From: Branchiostoma floridae
Lineage: Eukaryota; Chordata; Leptocardii; Amphioxiformes; Branchiostomatidae
Direction: 5' to 3'
DNA: 64,000 nt
Assembly: GCF_000003815.2 (NCBI RefSeq)
Contig: NC_049995.1
Span: 985,375-1,049,374, forward strand
Part shown: positions 24,050-36,404 of the stretch, one piece after another
Position numbering within the stretch: the stretch's first letter is position 1
Layout: every line of letters begins with the position of its first letter
Position numbers and translations under genes: made by a program
Notes under the pieces: model-generated
Told to the model about the DNA's origin: nothing
Seen by the model: only the letters and a program-made list of their open reading frames with translations
The model's database searches: none

Positions 24050-24700
24050 ACGAAATAAGTGGGCTGGTAGAAGACGCCACCAAAATACATTTGCAGCCTC
24101 TCTATAGCCTACTTTGCAGACTTCTAGACGGCGGTATATACTTATTTATGATATCTAGGGGGGGGGGGGGGTGACGTGGGTTCTGGTAGAGGTAAAGAGT
24201 GTTTTACCGGACCCAAGCATAGATAATACACCTTTCTCACGCGGCGGCCATGATAGATCTAAAACGAGTTCAATGTGGCAAACAAAAGGCTGTCCATCAT
24301 AATTAGCAGTTCGACCAATGGTAGCCTGCCAATTAGGAAATCGACCAATAAGTGAATGGCTGCAAATTCGTTAAAAATTTGCATTATTATGTTTTTATTT
24401 TGCATCTCTTAAGGGACTATGGGGTCAGTCTACACCACTCTAAATTGCTACATCTTTCGGTGCATAACACTTCTTGTAATATTTATTATTCTATCTTATA
24501 TCATGAAAATTTGTGTGGTTTGGGGGAAAACTAAATGGGACCTGATTTTAGAAATAAGTATTGTCTGTTTGCCTCATTGACCTCTTCTTCGATCTATCAT
24601 GGCCGCCGCGTGAGAAAGGTGTATAGAGTCAACCTTCGAGTTGAAAATCCGACTCGATGTCCAGAAGTCTGCAAGTGAGGCTAACTCTCTTCTACCAACA
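24050..24700. mobile_element. outer inverted-repeat region around the 24.2-kb MITE
   Basis: Outside the 33-bp TIR pair there are further mirrored blocks: TTTGCAGACTTCT at 24113 with AGAAGTCTGCAA near 24663, and GGTAGAAGACGCC with a TCTTCTACC block near 24690. The whole may be one longer element or a nested pair. Confidence 0.5.
24227..24623. mobile_element. MITE with perfect 33-bp terminal inverted repeats
   Basis: The left arm (24227-24259) begins TACACCTTTCTCACGCGGCG and the right arm (24591-24623) is its exact reverse complement. TA flanks both ends. The 397-bp interior has no meaningful open frame. Perfect arms suggest fairly recent activity or conversion. Confidence 0.85.
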
Positions 24701-25089
24701 CAAAACCCACACATAACATAATACAGGAAAGGTGGGGCCCTTTGTTTTACTAGTGGGTATTCGTAGGTCTAATGCTAATAGGGCTAAGAATTATAGTAAC
24801 GCTAAACAGTGTATGTATCGTTTTGTATTATCTCAATTTGTCTTCCACTTTGCCTTAAATAGGCAAACTCTACAAAATTTGACTTTAGGACAATAGTGAT
24901 TTATTCATACTAATGTCAACTTTAACACTGAGAGTATCTAGCCTGGAACAACAGGTCTTAGGTGTGTCTTCTGAAGTTCATCAAAAGTGCGTTACACGTG
25001 ATCGTAGCCGTCCAGCAGGTCTGGATTGTGAGGCTACCTCCCTCCCATCGTGTGTTGATGTTTCAGATCTGTAATGTTTGTCTGTGGGC

Positions 25090-26230
25090 TATAGTTTGAT
25101 CCTTATGCAAATCTGAAATGCCAACAACAACGCCCCGATGGGTACGGAATAATCCCTTACACAGAGACCTACATAAACTCTTAGTAGCGTAGAGACCTAC
25201 AAGAAGTGTTAGTAGCCTGGAGAACAGGCGCAACGTCGGGCTTTCAAACCATGGGAACCCAGCCGAGAGAACAGGCGTCACGTCGGGCTTTTATCCACGG
25301 AGACCTACATAAACTCTTAGTAGCGTGGAGACCCACATGAAGTGTTAGTAGCCTGGAGAACAGGCGCGACGCTGGACTCTTAACCACTGAGACCTACAGA
25401 AAGTAATAGTACTTTAGTAGAAGGAGGACAGACGCAACGCCGGGCTTTTGAACCACGGGGACCTACAGAAAGTAACAGTAGCCTGGAGAATAGGCGCAAC
25501 GCCGGGCTTTTAAACCATGGGGACCTAGCCGGGAGAACAGGCGCAACTTCGGGCTTTTATCCACGGAGACCTACATAAACTCTTAGTAGCGTAGAGACCT
25601 ACATGGAGTGTTAGTAGCCTGGAGAACAGGCCCAACGTCGGGCTTTTAAACCATGGGACCTAGCCGGGAGAACAGGCGCAACGTCGGGCTTTTAAACCAT
25701 GGGAACCTAGCCGGGAGAACATAAACTCTTTTAGTAGCGTGGAGACCCACATGAAGTGTTAGTACTAAAGTAGCCTGGGGGACAGACGCAACTTCGGGCT
25801 TTTATCCACGAAGACCTACATAAATTCGTGGAGACCCACATGAAGTGTTAGTACTAATACAGTAGTAGCCTGGAGGACAGACGCAACGTCGGGCTGTTAT
25901 CCACGGACATCTACATAAACTCAAAGTAGCGCGGAGACCCACATAAAGTGTTAGTAGCCTGGAGGACAGACGCAACGCCGGGCTTTTGAATCATTGGGAC
26001 CAAATTAAGTAACAGTAGCCTGGAGAACAGGCGCAACGCCGGGCTTTTAAACCATTGAGACCTACATAAAGTGTTAGTAGACCTTAGCAGCCTGGAGAGC
26101 AGGCGTAACTCCGGGCGTTGAAATCATGGGAACATAGCCGGGAGAACAGGTGTAACGCCGGGCGTTTAAACTATGGAGACCTACAGAAAGTAGTCTGGAA
26201 AACGGGCGCAAAGCCTGGCTGGATGAATAC
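25090..26230. repeat. long degenerate tandem repeat
   Basis: Roughly 15 or more irregular units built from two phrases: TAGCCTGGAGAACAGGCGCA with CGCCGGGCTTTTAAACCATG, and GTGGAGACCTACATAAACTC with TTAGTA. Units are roughly 50-95 bp with internal deletions, so a higher-order structure is present. Confidence 0.85.
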
Positions 26231-26289
26231 TGCATTTGTTTCTCACTAGATCTACAGGGGCAAATACATAGTTGGTCTGATAAAAGACT

Positions 26290-26575
26290 AACGGACACCT
26301 ACACTCCAATCAAGTACATATTGAAACATTAAATACTGTATATGTACGCCTTAAGTACTCCAACCAAGAACATAATGAATCAATGGATACTGTATACGTA
26401 CACTTTTCTCTTACCAAGAACAGATTGAACCCATAGATACGCGTATGCAGACACTATACCTACAACTAAGAACATATTGGACCAACAGAAACTGTATAGT
26501 CTATACGCCCACTTCACTCCAACCAAGAACATATTGAACCAACAAATACACGTACACCACAATACAGCCAATAAA
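26290..26575. repeat. short tandem array of about 60-70-bp units
   Basis: Four to five units with CCAACCAAGAACATATTGAA, AATACTGTATA and TACGCC(C/T)AC blocks, abutting the 25-26 kb array. Well diverged. Confidence 0.65.
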
Positions 26576-26579
26576 TACT

Positions 26580-28700
26580 GTATAGGTAAATGTTTTCACG
26601 CCTAACTAGACTGTCATTGTTTATGGCGTTGATCTCATCCTAATCAGATTGATATCTTGACGCATAACAACAGTATTTAATCCCCATCAGGTAGTTATAA
26701 AACAACAGACAGAAAGTAACCGACGTACTATTTCTTTTTGTTTCAACACTTAAATGTTAGTAATGACTTGAATTTGTTTTTACATGTTCAATATTTTCTT
26801 TACCAAAATTAGTGCACTATTGTTAGCAATAGCTGCCTATGATAATTTGTTCAAAGTTACACCCTTTCCGGACCTGCAGACAAGCACTATTTTCCTTTCC
26901 AAATCCTAGACTAACTAGAGGCCTAAAACCACGCAGGTTTGACAGCTCGATACAAGTTTATTCTGCCGAAAAGGCTTTGATAAACACAAACATTCTATCA
27001 TCCACCGCTTGTAGTTTCCGCCTCCCCGTTGTGTAGCCACATGTTCGGCTATAAAAACGTATGAATCACCGTGTTGGTGTGAGTCACTGCACTGACCACA
27101 CACACACAGCAAACTGGACACACCGGCCCAAGGAGCCAACTTCAAAACCCAGGCGTCAATTAAAAGAAAATTCTTTCAATCTGTAAACTTCCTGAAGTAA
27201 CCCCTCTTCATCTAGTATTGAAGTAAACCAGAAAAAACTTCTACTCAAATGAAATCTACCAAACCGGAGGTTGACAATATGTTCAAAAGCGTGGTTTCGC
27301 TGTGAGCCAGAATTGCTAATTATGTCCGCCCCTTGGGGATTTGGTAAGTGAAGCAAGTAGCAGGAGAGATAGCGACTAACGCAAACAACACCACTCAGTG
27401 TTGTTTATTCTAGCCGTAATTATACTCGGGGGGTTATCATTAAAACCTGCAGGGGGGCTCCGGTTTTAGAGATGTTATGGTAAAGGCGAGAGGTACTCTT
27501 TTCCTTCGTTCTGCCTGGAAAAATCTTCATATAAGAGCTGCCTTTGTGCGGCGAGACACGGTGTGCATGGGTGAAGCATGTAGGTACCGGGTGGCGGAAT
27601 TAGGACACGCAATAAACACTATTATGTACAGGACAGCCCATTACAGATCTACAGCAATTAGCAGTGCACTGAAGTAACAATACAATCAGTTTGTGGGGAG
27701 TCTCTCCGATCTGTCTACGGTGAGCCGTGCATGAGATACTAGGGCGAGCAAGCAACAAGCGTCCGTGGGTGTTATAACAAAAAGGAGGTCATCACGGGTT
27801 GTGTATCGTGTATATACTACCGTAGTTTCCGTATACACCGTCGTATACTATCGTGTACACAGCTGTATCACTGTGTACACAACTATACTCACAGTCATAT
27901 GCAGTGATAAATACATGTACAACGGACGGAGGGAGTCCAGGACATGGCGCACACGATATCGGGGAAACGTCCCCATACCGTACTCACTCTTGGCTTGGGT
28001 TGGTAATAATAACCACACAGGTTAGGGTACGGGCTTCATTGTTGAATGCACCATCGGTGAAGGATTCTGTAGACACATACCTGTGAAAACACAACTAGTC
28101 CATGTGGGTGCTGTCTTCGAAACCTAGCGAAGACGGTTTCACCTGGAGGGGGTTCACCTGGAGCCACCTGGAAAGGTAAGTCCTACAGGCAGCCTTGTAG
28201 AGACATCCAGACGGTGGAATCTCGGTTGTAGTTCCGCCCGTGTGTAGTGTTGTTGTTCACCTCGGTGCGCGCGGCTGAACAGAGGTGTCCAGTACTAACC
28301 TGGGACAGATCTGGAAAAGGCTCGCTCCGAGAAAATGCCGGCCCGTAGGCTGCTAGGTTGGGCGGGGGAAGGTTCTCCGTCGTCCGCTGGAGGTCGGGAC
28401 CCTGCCCGGCCTGATTAGCAACAAGCGTGCGCCGCTGGACGGGCTAATTACGACAGCGGCGGCTCCCCACAGACGGCTGGGAAAACAAGGCGGATTCCTG
28501 ACGCGGTTGTCCCGGCGGTGGGTGGCTGTGGTACCGAGGACACTGCTGGGTGCACGGGGCGACTGCGCTCCGCTCTGTCCTCCAGATTTCCCGGTTCACT
28601 GCGCCAACAAACTTGTCCTGCAACTTAGGCAAACAACACCCAGCATGCTGTGCGGGGGATCGGGAGGCCAATTAGCAGGCTTCCCGGCATCCTTGACTTA
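26580..28700. other. intergenic, no recognised gene
   Basis: 28100-28700 is noticeably GC-rich and could be a CpG-type regulatory region or hidden exon, but no open frame with splice sites or motifs is convincing. Confidence 0.45.
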
Positions 28701-28708
28701 TTAGAGGC

Positions 28709-28762
28709 GTTACCATGGAGACTGGTGCGTTACCATGGAGTTCACCACGTTGCCGTGGAAAT
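28709..28762 (+). promoter_or_regulatory. three X-box-like motifs at exact 20-bp spacing
   Basis: GTTACCATGGAGAC (28709), GTTACCATGGAGTT (28729) and GTTGCCGTGGAAAT (28749) sit on an exact 20-bp period. They form a short tandem repeat of an RFX-type site, about 6 kb upstream of the BMP5-8 start region. Function is inferred. Confidence 0.4.
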
Positions 28763-29471
28763 TGCCGCAGGCAAGAACAGGTGCAAAATGTGTCACGTGA
28801 CCTGTAGAGTCAATAGAACAACAAACTTTACAGAGGTGTAGAACAGACAGGACTACAAGAGACAGGTGCATGGTGACGTGTCATGAGATGAGTACCGCAA
28901 AGTCTGACGTGTAAAAAATAACAGCAAAAGTGATGACGTACACAAGTAAGCTCAGCAATGAACTATTGTCATTATTACTTTTGTCATTATTACGCTGTAT
29001 GGTGAGTTTCTTTTTTATGTCTGCAGAATTACCCTGTTTTGTAATTCTGCGCTTTTTCTTGCCATCAGTGTATAGTCTGCGTGCAAACATAAACCCATTC
29101 GATACCTACCATAAGTGCACGCTACAGTAACTTTAACTTGAGAGTCACTAGTTTTACCATTAAAATATCACTATTATGGTCGAAGACACATGTTTAATAC
29201 AGAAAGATTAGACCCAGTTGGGAATCCTCTAGTCTCTCCTAGCCTCCTTGGCTAGGTTACTGTAAATAGTATGTAAATAGTAGAAATTTGGCAAATAGAC
29301 TGAATGATAGGCAAGAGCAGAATTTACAGAAACCAAGGAGATTAAAAATCACCTCCTTGCAGAAACCAACCAAGGGATTCTCCAGTCCATCTGTCCGATT
29401 TCCACTGCTATCAGCAGCCTAAGAAGTCTGGTAGAGACTAGGTAAACAGAATGCACCGTACATTTACTGTC

Positions 29472-29660
29472 CAAGCAGAGGTTTGGCTACGGCTGGTTTT
29501 TGACGTGTTTTTAATGCGCTTTTGTCGGGATTTCTTAAATATTTTGTCCAATTTTCTTTCTGTCTGCCGGCCAAACGACATAAGGTTAAGAGGATGAAAT
29601 ATAAGGCCTAGAAAAATCGTCCTGAAACACGCCAAAAATGAGCCGAAGCCGAACCACTGA
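29472..29660. mobile_element. diverged hairpin MITE (AGCAGAGGTT family)
   Basis: The left end AAGCAGAGGTTTGGCTACGG followed by CTGGTTTTTGACG mirrors the right end AAAAATGAGCCGAAGCCG, then AACCACTG. Relative of 17456-17606 with a longer, different middle. Confidence 0.55.
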
Positions 29661-30162
29661 TTGGAGAGTAGATATATGGCGGATTTTGTTATACATCCAG
29701 ACAGGAAACACGCGCTGAAGGTCTCATTCCGGACTTTTGCTCTCTCATTTAAAACAACGTATTATTATGCAACTTTAATGGGCGAAAATCCAATAAAGAA
29801 ACCGTTCTGCTGGAGATGTTTTAATTTCTATTACAAGAGCACTTATCCAGTAATCAATCAAAAAAATACCCTAAAAATCTGACCGATGGATCGATTTTTA
29901 TAATATCTATAACTGCACAGAAAAACTATCCAGAAAGTGGGGCTTTCCTTCAGTGACCCGCTTACCGCATTACTCAGGACAAACAAACGTACACGTCCGA
30001 GAATCGCCCGAATGCCGAAACTTTTCCAACCGATCCTGTCAGAAATACACAACCTTTCATTTCAGATCCTTCGATATGACATGGGGGCGATAAAAGGCAA
30101 TTTATCACCTACATAAACACACGATTTTGGGCCCCATTTATATTTTGGAAGGATTTACGTAT

Positions 30163-30262
30163 NNNNNNNNNNNNNNNNNNNNNNNNNNNNNNNNNNNNNN
30201 NNNNNNNNNNNNNNNNNNNNNNNNNNNNNNNNNNNNNNNNNNNNNNNNNNNNNNNNNNNNNN
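30163..30262. other. assembly gap (100 N)
   Basis: Exactly 100 N, a conventional scaffold gap of unknown true size. Confidence 0.99.
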
Positions 30263-32600
30263 AGACATAACGGTACTAGTATCCTACTAGTATCCGTCAC
30301 CGCGCAGAAAAATTACCGCGAACATTTTGATATCTTCGTACAAAGCGAAACACTCCCAACATACAGCCTCAGTTAAAGAGGCTCCATCTGAAACTCAAGG
30401 ACCATTCCCTCCCCCTCCCCAGCTGTGCCCCAGGCTATGACAGACGCATTCCGACATTTATAGGTCTGTTTTGAAAAAATGCAGATGGCTGGACGCGACG
30501 GAAAGCAAGGGGGACGGCCCAACTCGGCGGTGATACTCCCAGCACGGCGAGAAACCCCTCCGGTCGGCGAACGATGCTAAACATCAGAGTTGTTGGGATG
30601 CTTCCTCCCCTGCCCTGACACTGATACAGGCCAGACGGAACACACAACACTCTCAGGAACTCAGACCAGTCGTCTTATCACTCACTGAAACTCCCGACGT
30701 TTAAGGGAGTAGAAACAGCACTTAGCAGGTCCTTTAGTTTGTTAAGCCAGAGTATAACACAGCAGGAAAATAGTCCGCGAGCTATAAAACAACCACTTTC
30801 GGCAGCAATACGGTCATCTCGATCACTGCGCGATTCTTAATTTAATTATACGGATTAGCACTGTTCGCAGGTAACCGTCTAATGTGATAGGTTTATATTT
30901 TATTTTGGCGAAGAATCTATGGCAATTATAGAATATATTACCGTTCTTCTAACGTTCCAAATATTCGACTGAAGGCCGTTGACAGTGTCATTGTCCCTGA
31001 CAAAGTAAGCTGGCAGGTCAAGGCAACATCCTCGCAGTTGAGACGGATACAGTGGCTAAGCTACACCACTTGTCTGTCTTTTAATTCGTGTACAATGAAA
31101 ACGTCAAATGTGCCACTGGTGACTGACTCCATGGTGCCACCAGCACTTTTATAACCAAACAACTACACATCGAGATTTTCTCATAACAAAAACTATGAAA
31201 AACAAACAAAAAACTCCACGTTACCTTTTTGGTGATGTTGAAATAAAGAACCTGTTACGAAGGGTAGAGATGTTTCTGAAGAAATTTTCTCCCGGGTTTT
31301 AAGATGGCGGCTCGCTGAGCAGAAGTGTCGTCTGATTTATCTGTCCATCACCGCGGCGCGCGGGACTGGACTACACCACTCAACACCAGGATAATGTCAA
31401 ACAAGCTATCACCGCACGTCGCTAATGCTTTACATTTGTAAACAGTCGCGCTGATTCAGGCTTTGCTGCTCAAGGCTGTACAACTCGGGAAACAGGGATA
31501 GAACAACAAACTTCTTGAAAATTTAACAGAGTAAACATATTTATAACTAGAGCATCGTTATCAATTTGTTGACTCAAGACAAATCAGCATAATACGTGTT
31601 TTTTTTTTCTCAATGAAATACTGGAAGTATATAACAAGAACAAATATTCTGCTATAGTACCTAGAAAAGACACTAAGGGACTCAAAATAATTAATACCTT
31701 CTTCGACAGGACAAGACCTAAGTTTGATAACAATCCATGCATAGCTTCTTGACTTATGCTATGAACTCGAACATACAATTTGAACGCTGCCCAAAGCAAA
31801 GGAGATTATAGGCAAACTATAACTTTCTTGCCCATACACAGCCTTCTTGGCGAAAGGTGAAAACAGTTAATCTAGTCCAGACATGGCAGGCATAACAACA
31901 ATTGATAAGGATAGACGAAACCGTAGCTACTTCAAAGCTTTCCTCTTTCTCTGTGTACAACAGCCGGTTAACTAGTAATGGTCTCTAAAAAGAAGACAAT
32001 CTCCATCTAAACTAACAGTACAAATGGCCTTGATTAGGTATATTCACAAACACTGACAAGTCGGCACATGTATGTATAATGAACCCTAAGAGTGTGGTGT
32101 CACGGGGAAAACGCGGGAAACAATATAAGTCGTCTGGCTGCTGTGTCAATCAAACATTTATTGAAAGTACACTGTTTATCTTTAATACAGCCCTTTGTAT
32201 TGCATTGCAAATGCTACATTTCGTCTATGTAACCAATGTTCTTGTATTGATTGAAATATGTGCCGTGGAACCGACTACTGTGGTCAACAGTCTACAAAAC
32301 GTAACAGTCGTTGGTTTTAATATCATCGAGATAACATCAAATTAGGTCAGGGTCAGGGACCGCCGACACACTGGCCTTATCGCTTGGAGCTGCCGATCGT
32401 CCGATAGACCTGCCAATCAAACTTACACCGGGTAACTCAATCAATCAACCAGCAGCTCTGTTCCTCGCCAAATAACACCCTGGAAAGTCAAACAAAGTAT
32501 CCGGTAGTTGTAAACAAGAAACTGACTTGGATTTAAGTTAGGAAACAGAGCAACCCGACTTACAACAAAAGGTCAGTGGAAAATTAGTGAATCGTGTAAC
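30263..32600. other. intergenic, nothing recognised
   Basis: AT-rich flank with scattered short open frames and no motif or splice support. Confidence 0.5.
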
Positions 32601-32619
32601 CGAAACGAAAACACACATC

Positions 32620-32880
32620 TCTCTTAATGGTACAGAAAACGATATTTTCCATATATTGCTCTCATGTTCGACTCATATATCCGTCGACGTAGGCCAGTTT
32701 CTTTATAATGTATTCCAAATGCGAGACCAGATTACTCATACATAGCTGTACTGTTATCGATAATGTTTTGTTGTTGCTTTGTATGTAGCCTCTTAGTACT
32801 ATTATTTGTATAGCTATTAGTTGTTATTAGTTGCCATACATTGTACCTTGTGCGATTATTGAGCAAATAAATTCATTCAC
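32620..32880 (+). mobile_element. LINE 3' end with decayed coding tail
   Basis: Near 32623 a frame reads LNGTENDIFHILLSCSTH, resembling the zinc-finger-like end of non-LTR ORF2 proteins, and then breaks. The tail ends GTGCGATTATTGAGCAAATA then AATTCATTCA, a typical LINE 3' terminus. Confidence 0.45.
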
Positions 32881-33124
32881 TTGTAAGTTGTCCATATGAG
32901 CTGTCAATCAAAGTTCACACCAAGACTGGAATGTGAAAGGAGGCTGAAACAGGTTGATATAACACCCGGACCTGAGAGAATTATCTCGCCACAGAGCCTA
33001 AAATAAGCACGACTAATCCCCACTACAGTTTCTTACACGGGGCTGACTTTGTCGTCCGTCAGACTGTCAGTAACTGCTGGTGATCGAAAAGACGGCTGCT
33101 GCAGATGTTGCCGAGTTTCAGGCG

Positions 33125-33312
33125 TCGGGCGTGGCGTAACTGGCAGAGCGTACGGCTCGGAATTTATAAGCCCTGAGTTCGATCCCCGCCGTGCCCCTGA
33201 CGTTGTGCCATTGGGAAAGGCACTTTACACGACCTTCCTCACTTCACCCAGGTGTAAAAATGGGTACCTGACTTCGGTCGGGGAGGTAAAAAGACTACCT
33301 TTACCTTCTGTC
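33125..33312 (+). repeat. tRNA-derived SINE
   Basis: The tRNA-like head has box A TGGCGTAACTGGCAGAGCG and box B GAGTTCGATCC. The conserved body reads TTGGGAAAGGCACTTTACAC, then CCTCACTTCACCCAGGTG and ATGGGTACCTGA. Related copies are at 35745, 41598, 195 and 8064 (plus) and at 37225 and 35180 (minus). Confidence 0.8.
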
Positions 33313-34114
33313 TGTACCGTGTATGTGGTACTGTTAATACGAGTTACAAAAACTTGAGTGCAGTGCCAAATTGTCCTCGTCTGTCCAAAAGCAAATAGAA
33401 AAAAAAAACATGTTGACATATCCTTCAGGCCACAGCAAGTAGCAGACCACTGCAGACCACAAAAGCAATGACATAGGGTGAATAAAATATATGTTCATAT
33501 TTTCAAAAGTTTGGTACTTTTCCGGACGATTTCCGGAGGGGCAAAAAATTCCTTCTATTCTTTTATAAATCAGGAAAAAAGTAATGAACAAATCATCCAT
33601 AAAATTTACTTGTTGTATCCAAAGTTAGTATTCACGTTCGTTACAGCGGATACAGGTTGTTTCGCCACAATGATAATGTCAGTTCGCCACAGTCAAATCG
33701 CCACAAGGAAGTCGTTTCGGAACAAGGCACAAGTCAGTTCGTTACATTTAAATGTTATTTCTCTAATAGCATTAGAAATCGTGTTTGAAATACATGTAGA
33801 TGTATTTCTTTTTAATCCCTACGCACCCTACGCACATCCGCGTATATAACTGCACCACAGGGCGTTTGGAAATTATCGGACTTACAGCTTCGTGTGGTCA
33901 CCAAAAATTGACGCAATGTTCTTGGCTTTTTACGCATAGATTTATCTACTTATTTGTACAAATAGAATGCCGATGTTTTAATCCCAAGTTTTATCTGTGA
34001 AACAGTACTTTGGTTTGACGTCTAAAAGTCTCTACAAGTTCTCGGACGCTCTTCTGCAGTACATAGAACGCCGCTGAAGGCGCACTATCAAACTTCCCAT
34101 TTGCCAGTGTTTGT

Positions 34115-35165
34115 TACCTCCATGAAAAAATGGAGGTATAGTTTTTGGTGTGTCTGTGTGTCTGTGTGTCCGCATATTTGTGGTCATCATAACTTGAGAA
34201 CCTCTTGATGGACTACGATGATATTTGGTATGTAGGTAGGGGTTGGGAAGACGAAGGTCAAGGGCAATTTTGGGCCCCCTGGTGTGTGACCTTGGTACTG
34301 CAGCGCAACTTCCGGTTTTGCTATCTCGGTTTTCTTAACATGCTATGGTCAAGATTTTTAAGTATTAGATAGCTCTTGTGCTCAGGAAAAAAAAATTCAT
34401 AAGTTTGGGCCCCCTAGCGTCTAGTTTTGGGATTTTTGTCAAAAACTTCTGACGAGGATAACTCAAGAAGGGAACAACGGATTTTCATGATTTTTGGTAT
34501 GTAGGTACCTTAGACAATGTCGTACAAAATAAAAATACTAATTATGCAAAATAGGAGTACATTTGCATAAAGAATATTCTATCATAGCAGTTTTTTCAAT
34601 GTATCTCTTGTCCCGTACGTGATATGGACGTGACATTTAAGTGGTAGATAGCTTTTAGCGTCATGACAAAGTGGGGCAAGTTTCAGTCCCCTAACATTCA
34701 ATTGTGGAACTGCAGGGGCGTTTTTGTCAAGACACTCCAAAGAGGATAACTGCAGAAAGGAACGGCGGATTGCCTGCATTTTAGGTATGCAGGTACCTTA
34801 GGCAAAGATGTTCATAATGATATGCATTTTATGCTAATAAGGACTTAATTTGCATGATTAATGAGGAAATTGTATAATTCCATTGTTTGCAATAACTGGA
34901 CTTCGATAAATGTAACATTTGTTAATTATAGTCGGTGGAACATATGCAGATATCAAATATGCAAGTGAGGAACTTATTTGCATAATTTATGCAAAAATTG
35001 CAAAACAACTTAATGATTAATGATTTGAATTGGGATTTTTACTTGTGACATGCGTACTGTACGTCATTCAATGATGAACAACACCATGCATAAATCATGT
35101 TAATGTTAAGTCATTTGCATGAAATTAACAAAACCTCTAAATATTCATGGGGGTATGAACTCTAG
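34115..35165 (+). repeat. interspersed ATGCAAAT-family repeat
   Basis: Starts with a perfect 9-bp stem-loop (TACCTCCAT, loop GAAAAA, ATGGAGGTA), then TCTGTGTGTC runs, CATAACTTGAGAACCTCTTG, GATATTTGGTATGTAGGTAG, a CCCCCTAGCG block, and several TATGCAAA/TTTGCATAATTAATGAGG pairs. Same family as 19472-20779. Confidence 0.7.
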
Positions 35166-35179
35166 TTTAGCTCGTTTCA

Positions 35180-35345
35180 ACTGGGTTGAAGTGCAGAAAG
35201 TCGCATAAAGTGAATTTCTCAAAGGCACAAGATCAAGAACGGTGTCATATCCACAATGGCATATCAACGGATTCTAACCCGGACATCTGGGGCAAACACG
35301 GTGACGACACGACCCTACAACCAAGGGGATGATAAACTTAAACAA
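35180..35345 (-). repeat. degenerate SINE
   Basis: In minus orientation it reads a box-B-like GGGTTAGAATCC and, further on, TGTGCCTTTGAGAAATTCAC, matching the SINE body in decayed form. Confidence 0.4.
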
Positions 35346-35744
35346 CCATAAAGATAATCGAAAACATTCAGTCTTCTTGGCGGAGGTTATCATGTTTGAA
35401 GCCCTGCAGGAAGTTGCATTTCAAGTTAGACCAGGATAGTTGCGTTATCCAGGGTATGGAGATGTTATACATGTAGTACACAAATTGAAATTTACACGCA
35501 CTTCCATATGATTTAGAACCATTTTTAACTTTATCAACGCGTCCTTTGTAGAAAAAACAACAACAGCAAAGCCAGTAGTGTTATAACAATGTAATTGAGG
35601 TTGTTTTTTTTCTCTTTAACATGCACATCGTGATCAGATCAAGCACATGATACACATGCGTAGGGAGCAGAGGCAGAGGCCGTGACACCTACCGACTTAG
35701 GCACAAACTACAAACGATTCATTGTACATGTGTAACAGCAATCT

Positions 35745-35935
35745 AAGTGAGATCGCATGGCGCAGCATGCGCTGGGCTCAGGACCAAAAGGTCCCGAGTT
35801 CGAATCCTGCCATGTCATCGATCTTGTGCATTTGGAGAAGGCACTTCAAACGACTATCCTCACTTGACTTAGGTGAAAATGAGTACCTAGCTTAGGGTAG
35901 TTTAAGATCCAGTCACTGAATAGTGCATCGTCCAT
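35745..35935 (+). repeat. tRNA-derived SINE
   Basis: ATGGCGCAGCATGCGCTGGG head, box B GAGTTCGAATCC, then GGAGAAGGCACTTCAAACGA, CCTCACTTGACTTAGGTG and AAATGAGTACCTAGC. Full-length member of the family at 33125. Confidence 0.8.
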
Positions 35936-35959
35936 ACAAACCCTTCTTAGTATAGGTTC

Positions 35960-36090
35960 CAATAGAAAAACAAAGGTTAATTCTGAAACAACCATAAAGA
36001 AAAACAAAGGTTAATTCTGAAACAACCATAAAGAAAAACAAAGGTTAATTCTGAAACAACCATAAAGAAAAACAAAGGTTAATTCTTTGC
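35960..36090. repeat. 34-bp tandem repeat
   Basis: CAAAGGTT recurs at 35971, 36005, 36039 and 36073 with exact 34-bp spacing. The unit includes AACCATAAAGAAAAACAAAG, and copies are almost identical. It starts at the SINE's A-rich 3' end, which may have seeded it. Confidence 0.95.
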
Positions 36091-36404
36091 CAAAAGCAAA
36101 ATATCCAAGTTAACTCTTGTCCTGCTGAGACTTTCTGCCAATCTAGCCCATCACCCACCGACCCCCCCCCCCCCCCCCCCCGCGCCAACAAGGCTGGTTG
36201 ACTGATCAGATCAGTGAAACTTGACCTAATCTGTGGTGCTGTTTTCATCACTGCAGTAAAACGCTTTTGCAGGCGTTTTGCGACTTTGGACTCAGTACGC
36301 AGGAGAATGATTCTGTGCTGCTGAGCAAATTTACTTCCCAAGTCGATGCGGTTTGCTGCGGTATGGCGCATAAATGTATGGGAGAAATGCCCTAAAGATA
36401 CTGG

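Noticed and set aside
30109..30300. Open frames spanning N runs (also at 48394-48755 and 49554-49833)
   Set aside because: They exist only because the gap was translated as unknown residues.
33128..33200. Possible tRNA gene
   Set aside because: Box A and box B are present, but the head is embedded in a SINE body shared with other copies and the cloverleaf is imperfect.
34582..34779. Conserved frame SSLECLDKNAP...LKLAPLCHDAK also found at 59663-59845
   Set aside because: The similarity continues at the same level into untranslated parts of the interspersed repeat, so it is DNA repeat identity and not protein constraint.
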